Of a DNA stretch of 64,000 nucleotides, positions 1 to 9,772 are shown piece by piece. The stretch is taken from NCBI GenBank assembly GCA_029953675.1, contig JAMWBK010000004.1, positions 2,790,001 to 2,854,000 on the forward strand. Reading direction: 5' to 3'. Origin of the DNA: Rhodosorus marinus (lineage: Eukaryota; Rhodophyta; Stylonematophyceae; Stylonematales; Stylonemataceae). The stretch's first letter is position 1. Every line of letters begins with the position of its first letter. The notes under the pieces were generated by a model. That model searched no databases, was not told where the DNA came from, and saw only the letters and a list, made by a program, of their open reading frames with translations. A program made the translations under genes and the position numbers.

Positions 1-315
1 CCGGCACAGACGCACCAAAAGGAGCCCGAAACTTTCATCGAGTCTTTTGATTCTCCTCCTGTACAAGAGGGTTCACCGCCAAAGCGCAACAGAACTGAAA
101 AGGAAAGACCTCGATGTGCTATATGCAATGCAACATATGTGTCAAATTCTGCTGTCAGGCGTCACTTCCGAACTGTTCATGAGAAGAGATGGAAGTATGA
201 GTGCAGCTGCGGGAAGAGGTTCTACCATCAAAGCGATTATTACCGGCACCAGGCGGGAAAGAATCACGACAAAAAGCTCCCAAGGACTGGCCAATTTTCA
301 AATGAAATCAGCTAA
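1..315 (+). CDS. C2H2 zinc-finger protein, 3' end only
   Basis: The reading frame is open from the first base to a TAA at 313-315 and has no start in the window, so this is the C-terminal part (104 residues) of a gene that begins to the left. It encodes an acidic, Pro-rich stretch, then a classical finger (C-x2-C-x12-H-x4-H, bases 115-180) and a second finger with a shortened cysteine pair (C-x1-C-x12-H-x5-H, bases 205-270). The H-x4-H spacing of the first finger is also used by all four fingers of the gene at 5272-6654, which suggests the same family. A DNA-binding nuclear role is usual for such proteins but is not shown here. The overlapping Met-initiated frame at 47-559 is a shadow. Confidence 0.8.
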   Translation, partial: PAQTHQKEPETFIESFDSPPVQEGSPPKRNRTEKERPRCAICNATYVSNSAVRRHFRTVHEKRWKYECSCGKRFYHQSDYYRHQAGKNHDKKLPRTGQFSNEIS

Positions 316-919
316 GAAGCGAGCTATGTCAGTGGTCTTGAAACGGGATGAGTTGCACTCGCCGTGGATACTATTTAACGAGGAAACATTTTCCAGTGTG
401 TTGTATTGTTGTTGTTTTAATCTGAAGGAGGAAATCTCCGCCTTCGGACGAACGCTACCGACTCGAACGGGTCGTTTTCGGCCTTCGTTTAATAGGCATA
501 ATTATATGAATATAGAAATTGATAAGACCAGTCTTCTGGCGTCCTCAGGACTTGCCTGAAAGAGTCTGGCAAGGGTTCAGGCATCTCTGAGGTCGTCGAT
601 GTAGTTTAGACTTAAGAACGTCGCCTAGCCTCGGCTTGGAACAAAATTTGAACCAGCTGTCTCTTACCGGTCAAACTCGCATCTGGCCGCTCTGCTCTCA
701 TCCCAAGAGGTGTGCATTGCGTCAGGGCATCAGAGAAAGCTCAGGATCACCAAAGGCAATTCGCCGAGAGCAGCAGTGCCGCAGTGCCGGGTGATGAGAA
801 ACGCCCGGCAATGCATGCGAGAGTCTATAACTTGGGCGATCCACGCCAGCACCTTCGCTAAGTGTTGGCGAGATTTCACAAGGTATTGTTTTTCCACTTG
901 TTAGGGCAAACCCTCACAT
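316..919. other. Intergenic, no gene seen
   Basis: The spacer lies between the convergent 3' ends of the zinc-finger gene and RPC4. Short open frames exist, but none has recognisable composition or motifs. It probably holds the two 3' UTRs. Confidence 0.5.
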
Positions 920-1801
920 TCACTTGCTCGCGTCCGCAAGGAGAAGATCGAGATCGGGAACCGCAACAAAACGGTTCTCCAGGTCTGCGAGATGTACAAG
1001 CTTTCCTTGACTCTCCCGAATTTGGATCAAGTGCTCTGCAAAGCTGCACTCGGCCCCTGGTGTGACATTCATTTCCACGTCGTCCCCGAAAACCAGCTTC
1101 ACCTTTCCCGATTTGTACAAACGCAGCTTCCCAACTAGCAAGGTCTCACCAGTTACAGTCCTCAAGTCCGAAGGGAGGTTCTTGGTTTTCTCTTCACCAT
1201 CGAAGCAGTCTAGAGCCTGCACTGTTTGTGTTGGAAGCTGGATTGGCAAGATACTGGGGAGTTGAATAATAGAAACCCGATTTTCATCCAGAAGCTTTGA
1301 GGCAACTGGTCCGTGTGCTGGTTCCTCCTTCTCAAGCACTCCATTAAATGCATGTGGGTTCGGAAGAGGTACGGGGAACAAGCTTGGGTCGCCCTTCCCG
1401 ATCTTTTCACCTCCATGGATTATGCTCGCATCGGCCATCTCATCGTCGGATTCGAATTCGTTCCCGGAGGCCCATGGCGTTTTCTTTTCGAGGCGCGGCT
1501 CCGCCTTGAAAGCGTTTCTTTCGTTAAAAACGTTCTCATCCTTCCCATCGTGGCGTCCCTGTGTTCTCGTCTTGTCAAGGTGCTTTTCATCCTCGGCCCC
1601 AACCGAGCTTCGTCGTGTTGACGGTTTAGAGCTTCCAAAACCCCGATTAGACCCTTGACCTCGAGTCGCCGACTCACCAGACTTGCCTTCCTTAGGCCTC
1701 GCTCCGGCCTGAGGGACAAGCTGTGGGATTCGCGTTCGCCGCCCTCGTCTGCTACCAGCAGCAGATACATTCGGCTTGAACTTTGGCCTGTCTTCAGGCA
1801 T
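920..1801 (-). CDS. RPC4: RNA polymerase III subunit RPC4 (RPC53/POLR3D family)
   Basis: An intronless frame of 293 residues. The start is chosen because the protein then opens with PKFKPN, the usual N-terminus of this subunit. A basic, low-complexity N-terminal half (GRRGRRTR, then Gly/Ser/Arg-rich) is followed by an acidic patch and the C-terminal Rpc4 domain, visible as GKLRLYKSGKVKLVFG (residues about 220-235) and the following GAECSFAEHLIQI. In the family this domain forms a beta-barrel with RPC5 (RPC37), and the heterodimer acts in Pol III initiation, termination and reinitiation in the nucleus. The human protein is 398 residues, so this copy is short, mainly in the disordered N-terminal part. 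The C-terminal motif match is strong; the exact start is less certain. Confidence 0.88.
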   Translation of the reverse strand: MPEDRPKFKPNVSAAGSRRGRRTRIPQLVPQAGARPKEGKSGESATRGQGSNRGFGSSKPSTRRSSVGAEDEKHLDKTRTQGRHDGKDENVFNERNAFKAEPRLEKKTPWASGNEFESDDEMADASIIHGGEKIGKGDPSLFPVPLPNPHAFNGVLEKEEPAHGPVASKLLDENRVSIIQLPSILPIQLPTQTVQALDCFDGEEKTKNLPSDLRTVTGETLLVGKLRLYKSGKVKLVFGDDVEMNVTPGAECSFAEHLIQIRESQGKLVHLADLENRFVAVPDLDLLLADASK

Positions 1802-2559
1802 ACTTCAGATAATTCCTTAGCAAACGTCACTACATCTAAGCCACCCTTCCACGCAATGAGTTCTCAACTTTCGAGCCCGTGTTCGTTCTGATATATATAC
1901 GGTTGCATCCACCGGGACATTGTTAATCAGCGGCTGCATCGAGCGTTTGCTCTCCAGATGGGTTACTGTTCCCGCTGCTAAAAAGAAAGGAAGTGGGTGG
2001 AGGTTGAAGAATACTTGCTGGCGATTATCCTACCTAAATCGATCCAGGGAAAGGCGAGAGCAGCAAGTTCCAGTGTTTTTTGAAATCCTCGGGCGCCGAG
2101 ACCATGATGATGATGGTGGTTGGTAAGATCCTCTGCTAGTACTTGGAATTATTATCAAGGACCAGTCTGTAAGTTGTGTGTGATTACTTCGCGACTAAGC
2201 AGACCCCAGTACGAGATCGGTGACAGGATATGACTGCGCTTACCAGCTTCAGTGGCACTTGGCGGGATTTTTCGAATTGGACAGGCTGTCGTTTGGCATG
2301 TTGGCACAGGTTGAGTGAGCTCTACGCCCCTTAGTTGACCTCATGAAAAGCAGACTTCGAGTTCAGGTGCAGTCGAGTGCCCGTGATAGAGGGCTGCTTC
2401 TTAAAGCCAGGGGGAAAACAGTTAGTGACAGGGCGAAGCTACCGGGCAGGGCCACTGCGATGGATCACCGTGGATATTCAGCTTGATCAAGCGTCCTCGA
2501 TCTAAGAGTTCACATCCATTCGCAAGAAGGGTAGTGGTTCGTGTCGTCGCTAATCAACG
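1802..2559. other. Intergenic, RPC4 upstream region
   Basis: No supported gene. This holds the promoter side of RPC4, which reads leftwards. Short frames at 1920-2126 and elsewhere show no protein-like composition. Confidence 0.4.
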
Positions 2560-2562
2560 ATG

Positions 2563-3027
2563 AAGGGGAAGAGTTGCTGATGAGGCTCATGCCCCAGTCG
2601 TGCAGCGGGTGGCGGACCTTGTGGTGACTGATCTGAGTGCTCGTCAAAGTGACTATACGGACCTTTCTATCCCTTGTCCCCAGGCGACCAGGCACCTTCC
2701 TACGTCCGCTCGGCGCCGTGGAGCTGCACCTCCGTCAATGCGGCAATTGAAAGAATCCCAGTACGCTGAGGAGATGTTACACTTTAAGCTTCGCGACTCT
2801 GCATTGTCATTCCGGTTTGTACCATTGATTATCGAGTGCGTTGGCTTACTTGATAGTGTAGGTTCTCGTTGGCGTCGTGCTATCTTTCGTAGCAACCCAG
2901 GGCGTCTTGATAGCCTCCCCACGGAGCTGTCTTTGGCTCTCTGCCGTTCAAACGCTGCATCATTGTTGGACGCGCGTCATCGGTGTCTTATTTCTCGCTT
3001 CTCAGGGTAGTTAGGCTCAGAATAAAC
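2563..3027 (+). mobile_element. Non-LTR retrotransposon relic (C-terminal endonuclease tail plus 3' end)
   Basis: An open frame (in-frame stop just before 2563, stop TAG at 3010-3012) with the look of the C-terminus of a protist or plant retrotransposon polyprotein. It has a basic start with ADLVVTD and DYTDLSI, resembling the PD-(D/E)xK restriction-like endonuclease core, then FVPLIIECVG, and near the end ELSLALCRSNAASLLDAR, which fits the usual tail of such polyproteins (S-x-A-hydrophobic-x-R-x-N). No reverse transcriptase frame lies upstream, so this is a 5'-truncated or decayed copy. The last 50-60 bases, running into GGTAGTTAGGCTC-R-GAATAAAC, recur at 56175-56232, which marks them as the element's conserved 3' end. 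The family assignment is by pattern recognition only. Confidence 0.6.
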
Positions 3028-5271
3028 TGACGAGGGGTACGGGAATCATGAATACGACCATTTAGTTCAAAAGCTAATCCTGACGGGATTTTACCCAAGA
3101 AAGAGCGGGTACAGTAAGAGATCCGCGAGAAGGAGCCCATTAGGGATCCAATATGTATGTGGAAGGCCCTCGGGTGGCCGCCTACACGTTCGCTCGAATG
3201 CTCGAACGCTTCAGCGTCTCGGTCCCGCACGAGTGCAAAGGACATTGTGAGGAAAGCTCCAAAACAATACTATCGACGATTTTTTCCGGCCAAGGGGGGG
3301 GGGTTGGGGTTTGGAGGGGGGAGGGACTTACAAAGAAGCCGAACGAAACAGTTGCTCGGGGGTTTTCGTCCTCCAGTTCCTACGCACGCGGCGAGAAAGA
3401 GGAGGACTCGGACCAGAAATTGCCTACATAAACATGAAGGTGTTGCCGTGTAAACGAACCAAAATAGCACTCTAAAAATAAATCACAAAAGGTGGGTATT
3501 TTTGTCGAACTCTCGTCCGGCGCCCTTGTAGGGAATCCGCAAACCTGGAGTCAGGCCACGGTCAACTGAGGAAAAAAAAACAACAGAAAAACACCCCTCC
3601 TTCCCACCTCCAGTAAGGTATTCCACCATATTTATAAAAAAAAACATCGCAAAGAATCCAGCTAACCCAAAACTCGAAGGAACAAAAAGAATTAAAAAAA
3701 AGAGAGGAGAAAGCAGTTTCCAAAATAGTTTATATGTCAATATGAGTATTCCTGAACTTTCCAATCAAAAAATCCATTAATGTGTGTCAACATTTTTTTT
3801 CGGAGAGGAGTGAGTTTGGGGGGGGGGGGTGAAGGGAATTTGCTCAAAAATCCCGATTCCTTTGCTTTCTTTTTGCATCTTTCTTTTTTTTTGGTGTAAG
3901 TTTCAGAGGATACATTGTTCCCACTCATTCGCAAAGCTTCTCGCATGAAAAAAAATTAAAATTTGTTTCATCCTAGACACCCAAAGGTGTGAATCCCGTC
4001 TGACCTGGATTGAAGCCAGAACAGGCGAGTATTAAAAAAGGGCAGGAAATGATTGTCCCACTAATGTCGTCGTGAGAACCATTCGTACATTTTATAGGCT
4101 TAAGAGCCTATAATATTGACAACGTGATACCTAATGAACCCCCTCCCCGGCCCCCCCCCCAAAATGCGTACACGTCTGTAACACCATTCAACCTGCCCTT
4201 TCCTACTTTCTTACCAGGGGGAACTGAGCTGCCATTTACATATGGAGCTTTTTAAGTTGGCTAGATTTAGGTGTGGGTATTTTAGGGGAAGTGGAGGGTG
4301 GAGGTGGATATGTGGTACCCAGCAAGAAGTACTTGGCGGCGGATCGTAATCAGGGCTGTGGCTGTGACCTCTTATTGAAAGGCTGGACAAGTCGCTTTGC
4401 AACGGATGGGGCGATGTGGCGATGAAGACGAACTAGTCCTTCTCATCAATATATAACACGAAGAGTTCTACTACTCACGAGCAACCACATCGAGTTATGC
4501 TTGGAGTTTACAAACGGCTTGGAACTCAGACGCAACTCCCCGCAGCCTTCCCCCCCCCCAGATCCGAACCTCCCAATCCCCATATTGGTCTCGATTTTTA
4601 TTTAGCACAGCAGAAGAAAATCCCGTTGAAGTTTTAAACAAAATTGGAAAACGGACAACGGGGTATGGAAAAAAAAACAGAAAAAGGGACTATTATGGAA
4701 AGAAGAATTGAAAAAGGAACCTTGAGAGGTGGCAAAGCAGCCCGGGGTGGGGGGGGGTGTGGTTGGGTTGTTGGTTTGTTTGTTACAGGAGGTTGCTTTG
4801 TCGGGAAGTAGTGTCATTTGCAATTTAGACATTTATGTAATTGGGATGACGTGCACTATGGCTCCGGGATTTCATATCGATAAAATAGGTAGGAACGCGG
4901 TGTGAAATTTGGAGAAAAGGTTTCCATAAGGTTTTGCTCGGAGAACCGTCGCGCCCATCCGGGGGAACAGTTGATTGCTGTAGGGGAAGGTTTAGTTTGG
5001 ATTTGGTGCTGGGCAGTGTTCGCTTGTTTCGGGTGGAGGTGGGAAATCTTCTCTGTTTTTTTGAGGTGGAGGAGTGTTCGGGTTGTAGGGAAGTTGGTGA
5101 GGTTTTGAGGAGGCAAAGCTCTGTCTTGTTGAGGGATCCTTGACGAGGTGACTTCAGGCAACACAACAAGGTTTTGGCGTGGTGCTCAACGCGTTATGTG
5201 AGGACATAAGTTACGTCTTAGTCTTATTGTGGGTTGGATAGCTGTTTCCGAGAGGAAGGGTATAAGGAGGG
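3028..5271. other. Intergenic with long G/C homopolymers; promoter of zinc-finger gene
   Basis: No supported gene over 2.2 kb. It contains runs of 8-11 G or C (near 3294, 3828, 4149, 4550 and 4747) and A/T homopolymers. From about 4700 the plus strand becomes G/T-rich up to the start of the gene at 5272, a pattern seen upstream of most genes here. TATAAGGAGGG just before the start codon could be a core promoter or leader element. Confidence 0.45.
3294..3325 (+). other. Candidate G-quadruplex tract
   Basis: The plus strand has G runs of 10, 4, 2, 6 and 3 separated by TT, TTT, A and A. This satisfies the G3+N1-7 quadruplex rule. It may equally be an unstable homopolymer tract. Confidence 0.5.
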
Positions 5272-6654
5272 ATGGTGGGGTTGGTAGATACCCTCAAGGT
5301 GCAGAAGGTTTGGGATTGGATTTTTTTTCAGGATTCCCGGCCCGCCGTGCTGAGGAACGAGCCCCTTGGGGTATACTCTTTCGCTTATGATCAAAAGCAA
5401 AAAGGCCCAGTGCAGAATTCCCTCCTGCAGCCGTTCAGTATTTTGCATTGCGTGGAATGGGATGAGGAGGATTGTGCGTTGGGTTCCTGTATCGGTTTCA
5501 AAGCAGGCGACGCAAGGTTCTTCTTTCCCGGCGAGAATGTCGAAATTCTCAAGAGGAGGTTTGCAATTGAGTATGTGGATGAGGATCCCGTATACTGGGA
5601 AGCCCAATTATTTAGCAACAATGGAGTAGTTCTTTCCAGGCAGTCATACACGGCTTCGCTGGAATCCATGAGAGCAACAGAAGTCTTTCGCCTCGACGAA
5701 CCGGAGACATTGCTGGCTCGGTCATATTTTGAGGAGAGGAAGGACTGCTTCTTTTGCACATCTCGCGATGTAGGATGCGACTGTCCGAACAGTTTGAGAG
5801 TTCGTAGTTTGCAAGCGGTGGCTGATGTGTTCAGTGGCGACATCCAGTCGATTAATAATTCCGCCTGGAAGAGGATGCGAAACTTTCTCACTATTGGAGG
5901 AGAGACCAAAACTGCCCAGTGGCTTTTCAGAATGCAGTTTCCAGTCGAGGGAAAGCTTGTTACAGTATCTAACTTCCGATGGAGCGTGGAATACAAGTAT
6001 GTGCTAAGTGGCCCGGAGCTAGAAAGCGAGCGGTCTGTATTTATTCAGGACAGGATCCTGACAAGTACACCTCCTAGGTCAAGCGCGCGATGGAGTAGCA
6101 TGGAATCGTCCGTCTCAAGTGAGGACTCGTTGATATTCCTACCGTCGACAATGCGCAGGGTACGTTTTTCAGGTTCTCCTTTCAACCAGTATGTGGCTAG
6201 TAACTGAATGTCGTGCATCTGCGTTCTTTTCCATCAGAAGCCCTCGAAGGATTCTGGACAGAAGAGGTTGGGTATGCCGAAGCCCCCGTCAGAGTGCCCG
6301 GAATGCGGGGCACAGTTTGTCAGGATTTACGAGATGAAGAGGCATGTCATGAGCGTTCACCTCAAAGTCCGAAACTTTGTATGCAAGCAATGCGATAAGG
6401 CTTTTACTCAAAAGGCGCACCTTACAAATCACATTTACGCTGTGCACGACGATATCCGGAACATTCCATGTTCATTGTGTGACCTCAAGTTCCGGACGAA
6501 ATGCAATGCGCAAAGGCATTTCAACGCGGTTCATCTCAAGCACCGACCTAGCATATGCCAAGAATGTGGCAGCAGCTTTCAGCAGAGCAGTGACGTCAAA
6601 CGTCACTTGCAAGCGAAACATCCGCATCTCCTTCAGAAATCGAAAGAATGCTAA
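5272..6654 (+). CDS. C2H2 zinc-finger protein with a large N-terminal domain
   Basis: Two exons, 5272-6159 and 6238-6654, joined in phase 0 across a 78-nt GT-AG intron, give 434 residues. Without the splice the frame hits a stop at 6205-6207, and the finger part would need its own start. Residues 1-296 form an unrecognised domain with a cysteine-rich patch (FFCTSRDVGCDC, about residue 162) that could bind metal. Residues 316-424 are four regular C-x2-C-x12-H-x4-H fingers separated by linkers of exactly seven residues. Those linkers are not the TGEKP type of most DNA-binding arrays. A nuclear, sequence-specific DNA-binding factor is the natural guess. The start follows a G/T-rich leader. The fingers are certain; the role is inferred. 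Confidence 0.85.
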
Positions 6655-7164
6655 TTGGCTTGTTGACGTGTTTGGGATGAAGGTGCACTTCGTCTTAATG
6701 CCTTTCGCAGTATCCGCTGGACGTCATACACTTTCCGCTCGGATCGGAGTGATTGTTGAAATCGAAATGAATCTGCAAATCTTCTGACTGACGGGTAACA
6801 ACTTACGGGGAGGACGAACGTTGGGAGCATAAGCAGCTGCTTGAAAAGGAAGACTCTGGAGGGCTGGACCCGAAATGACTAACTCCGAAACGAGGGATTG
6901 ACTCTTTTTTAGGAAGGACCGCATCATTCGTTTCTTTGACTGGCTAGCTGCTGGGTCTCGCCGTTATGTGGCACTGAAGGCCCGCAGCCATTGCATAACT
7001 CTGTTTTTCTTATATTCTGAAGTCGCTTGCGTTGCAGACTACAACTTGCAAGTTAGATTTTCTTGATTAAAACTAGCTACTTATTGGTTCACGGATCCGC
7101 TGGCTTTCTCTGCCCAGGAACCGGAAACTTGCTAAATTATTTCAGCAGGCATCGTTTTGCAGGG

Positions 7165-7300
7165 ATACTGAAGTGACAGTATTTCTCCATCGACAAGCTC
7201 ATAAAAAAAGGCCAACTTCGACTGGATGTAGCCACGGTCCGCGCTACTAGGTCAAGCCTACCTGGTTAGCCAAACAATGCCCGACTTGACCTTACTTTTG
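7165..7300 (+). repeat. Dispersed repeat, copy A
   Basis: Shares order and many identities with 8036-8167: a start like ATACTGAAGTGACAG, then TTTCTCCAT, AAGCTC, CGACTGG, TACCTGGT, CCAAACAAT. The two copies are diverged, with small indels. Confidence 0.6.
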
Positions 7301-8035
7301 TTGCCAACCTCCTATCGGTAGTGCACTGGAAGAGACGACAACGAACAAAAGGAGAGGATCAGAAAGGGATTGACATGTCATCTTCCATATAAGGGGCCTG
7401 TTAGAGAAAGGATCGTAGGTACACTTGCTTAGCGTACCCTCGTCAACAGCCTAGACTCCAGTTCCGAACAGTGGTTACAACAAAATCTTTGGAATTGGAC
7501 TTTGCCGCTTATGAACCCGACTACTTTCTTCTACTCCCAAACACAATCTTCGGTATTTTGGACATCTTCAATACACCTATTTTCTACTATCTACTACTAT
7601 AATCTAAAACTTGGCAGGAACCGGTAAGACCACCTGCCAAAAATATAAATTGAATAGTAAAAGATTATTCTCACTATTTCGGAGTCGCCCGTTTTTCTAT
7701 TCTGAGAGCTAACCTCATTTAAATAGTTTCTAAAAAACTTGTCTTGGCGGATTGTTTGTTTTTTTCTTTTTTCTTGTACTACTTGTGCTTAAACTTTTGT
7801 AATTATTTTAGAGGGTTTGGAATTAAAAGAGAATTTGACGAAATTTGTTTTGTTTTTGGTCAGTAAGTTAGTTATTGTTTGCTGAATAATTTTAGATAAG
7901 AAAAATGCATTTTGGTTTGTTGGGAAGGATTTGGAAACGCCAAAAAAATAAATTTGGGCGATTTGTTATTAGCTCACTATTTCCACTCTGAAATTCTAGC
8001 CGTACCATATTACACCACACTAGTAACGATGCCCC

Positions 8036-8167
8036 ATACTGAACTGATAGCATTTCTCCATTCAAAAGCTCCTTTAAAAAGCCATCTGCGACTGGGTATA
8101 GCAACAGGTCCACTCTACCAAGGCAAGATTACCTGGTAGGCAAACAATACCGGAGCTTGCTTTTATT
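8036..8167 (+). repeat. Dispersed repeat, copy B
   Basis: The partner of 7165-7300 (ATACTGAACTGATAG, TTTCTCCAT, AAGCTC, CGACTGG, TACCTGGT, GCAAACAAT). It runs directly into the tandem array at 8168. Confidence 0.6.
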
Positions 8168-8690
8168 GAGGCTCTCAGAACTCACATACCGCAGGTGGCC
8201 TTCACCCAGTTTAACAGCCTCCGGGTCTCCAATTCATGTCCTAAAACGTCTACTCGTCACTTGACCGAACTTGCAAAGTTAAAAGCTGGAAATCCTTTCC
8301 GTACCAATTAACCGAAACCAAGATGCCCTATCATTGAGGCACTGGGATCTCACGTACCACTTGCAGATGGCCTTCACCCAGTTTAACAGCCTCCGGGTCT
8401 CTAATTCATGTCCTCAAAATCTCTACTCGTCACTTGACCAAACTTGCAAAGTTAAAAGCTGGAAATCCGTTCCATACCAATTAACCGAAACCAAGATGCC
8501 CTATCATTGAGGCACTGGGTACTCACGTACCGCTTGCAGATGGCCTTGCCTCAGTTTCACACCCTCCGAGTCTCGTCACTTGACCCAACTGGCAAAGGTA
8601 AGGCTGGAATTCCGTTCCGTACCAATGAACGGAAACAAAGATGCCCTGTCATTGAGGCTCTGGGAACTCACCAGTCGACCTTCAGCTCAT
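8168..8690 (+). repeat. Tandem repeat, three and a part units of 145-173 bp
   Basis: Units start with GAGGC-A/T-CT at 8168, 8336, 8509 and 8654 (the last is truncated). The first two are nearly identical over CCCAGTTTAACAGCCTCCGG and GCAAAGTTAAAAGCTGG. The third has a 28-base internal deletion. A further diverged copy lies at about 8868-9000. No coding potential or terminal structure was seen. Confidence 0.8.
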
Positions 8691-8735
8691 GAGAGCAAAA
8701 TACGATAGTTCAAGACCGGCCTTTTTTTTTTGAAG

Positions 8736-8825
8736 GAAAACGATGTCCTCCTAAAACTCTTTTTGTTTTGTATGTATTGTGAAAACGATGTCCTCCTAAA
8801 ACTCTTTTTGTTTTGTATGTATTTG
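8736..8825 (+). repeat. Exact 45-bp tandem duplication
   Basis: GAAAACGATGTCCTCC and the 29 bases after it are repeated once, at 8736-8780 and 8781-8825. A diverged third copy follows at about 9016-9065. The near-identity points to a recent duplication. Confidence 0.85.
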
Positions 8826-9772
8826 GGCAGGCAAGAAGATGGTTTGGTAGACCTGACCGGCACGCGAGAACTCAGATGGCCTTGATTCAGTTTGACACCC
8901 TCAGGGCGTCTACCTCAAGTCATAATCTCTCCGCTCGAGTCTTGATCGAACCTTGTGCTTCGTAAAGTTAAGCCCGACATATTCTCTGGCCTGGGAAACG
9001 GACTTTTTCTATGGAAGGAAAATGATGTCTTCTTTAAATGTCCTTCTAAATCGTTTGTTTTCGTCGGTGTTTGTATTTGGGAAGGTGAGAAAAAGGTGAA
9101 TTTCTTATTCGGGGTGGGGGAGAGTTGGTGACCGTGGTATATAGAGGGAGAGATTGTATGTTAGTTTGTCCTTTTTCATGGGAGGAGTGTTGAGGAGGAT
9201 GAAGGATGTGATACTATAGGAAGCTTATCTTATCTCTAGCTGCAAAAGATTGATTTACTTGAGGGATTTACTTTTTTGTTGTTTCGATTCTTGTCAAAGT
9301 GTGTTTTGTTTTGGCCGGATTTCTTTGCGAGCTTTTGTGTTTTTGAGATGTCGTCTGGAGGGTTTTTGAGATTGGTAGACACTTGAGGAGGAAGGATGTG
9401 AACAGTAGATGATAGGGCACGGCAGATTTTTCTCGACGTAGCGGAATTGGGATCGGTTGAGTCGTTTCTATTTGGGATTTGTCTGGATGTGGTACGCAGT
9501 ACGATAACAATATTTTTGTATGATGGAGGAGGGAGCGGGGGGTTAGGAAGCCTTGGGTGCTTTGTCTGATTGGATGAAGATGAAGTAGTGAAAGCTATTG
9601 TTTTTATCACTGCTTGACTTCCTCTTCATTGGTGTTGGACTTCTAAGTGTCACGAGGTGGGGGTGTGGTTTAAAAGCCACTTTTTCGGAGTGGTTTGAGG
9701 AATAGGAGGGGTTGCTCTTGGCAGCTTTGAAATAGCCCGAACTCTGGTTCGAGGAATTATTTGGTAAAAGGG

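Larger units (their letters stand above)
6655..9772. other. Repeat-rich intergenic region
   Basis: A 3.1-kb spacer with no supported gene. 7400-7900 is AT-rich. Between 7165 and 9070 lie several related degenerate repeats, listed separately. From about 9080 the plus strand is strongly G/T-rich up to the gene start at 9773, probably promoter and 5' leader. Confidence 0.5.

Noticed and set aside
47-559. Met-initiated frame over the left zinc-finger gene
   Set aside because: The frame from base 1 to 315 encodes clear C2H2 fingers; this one is out of frame and lacks any pattern.
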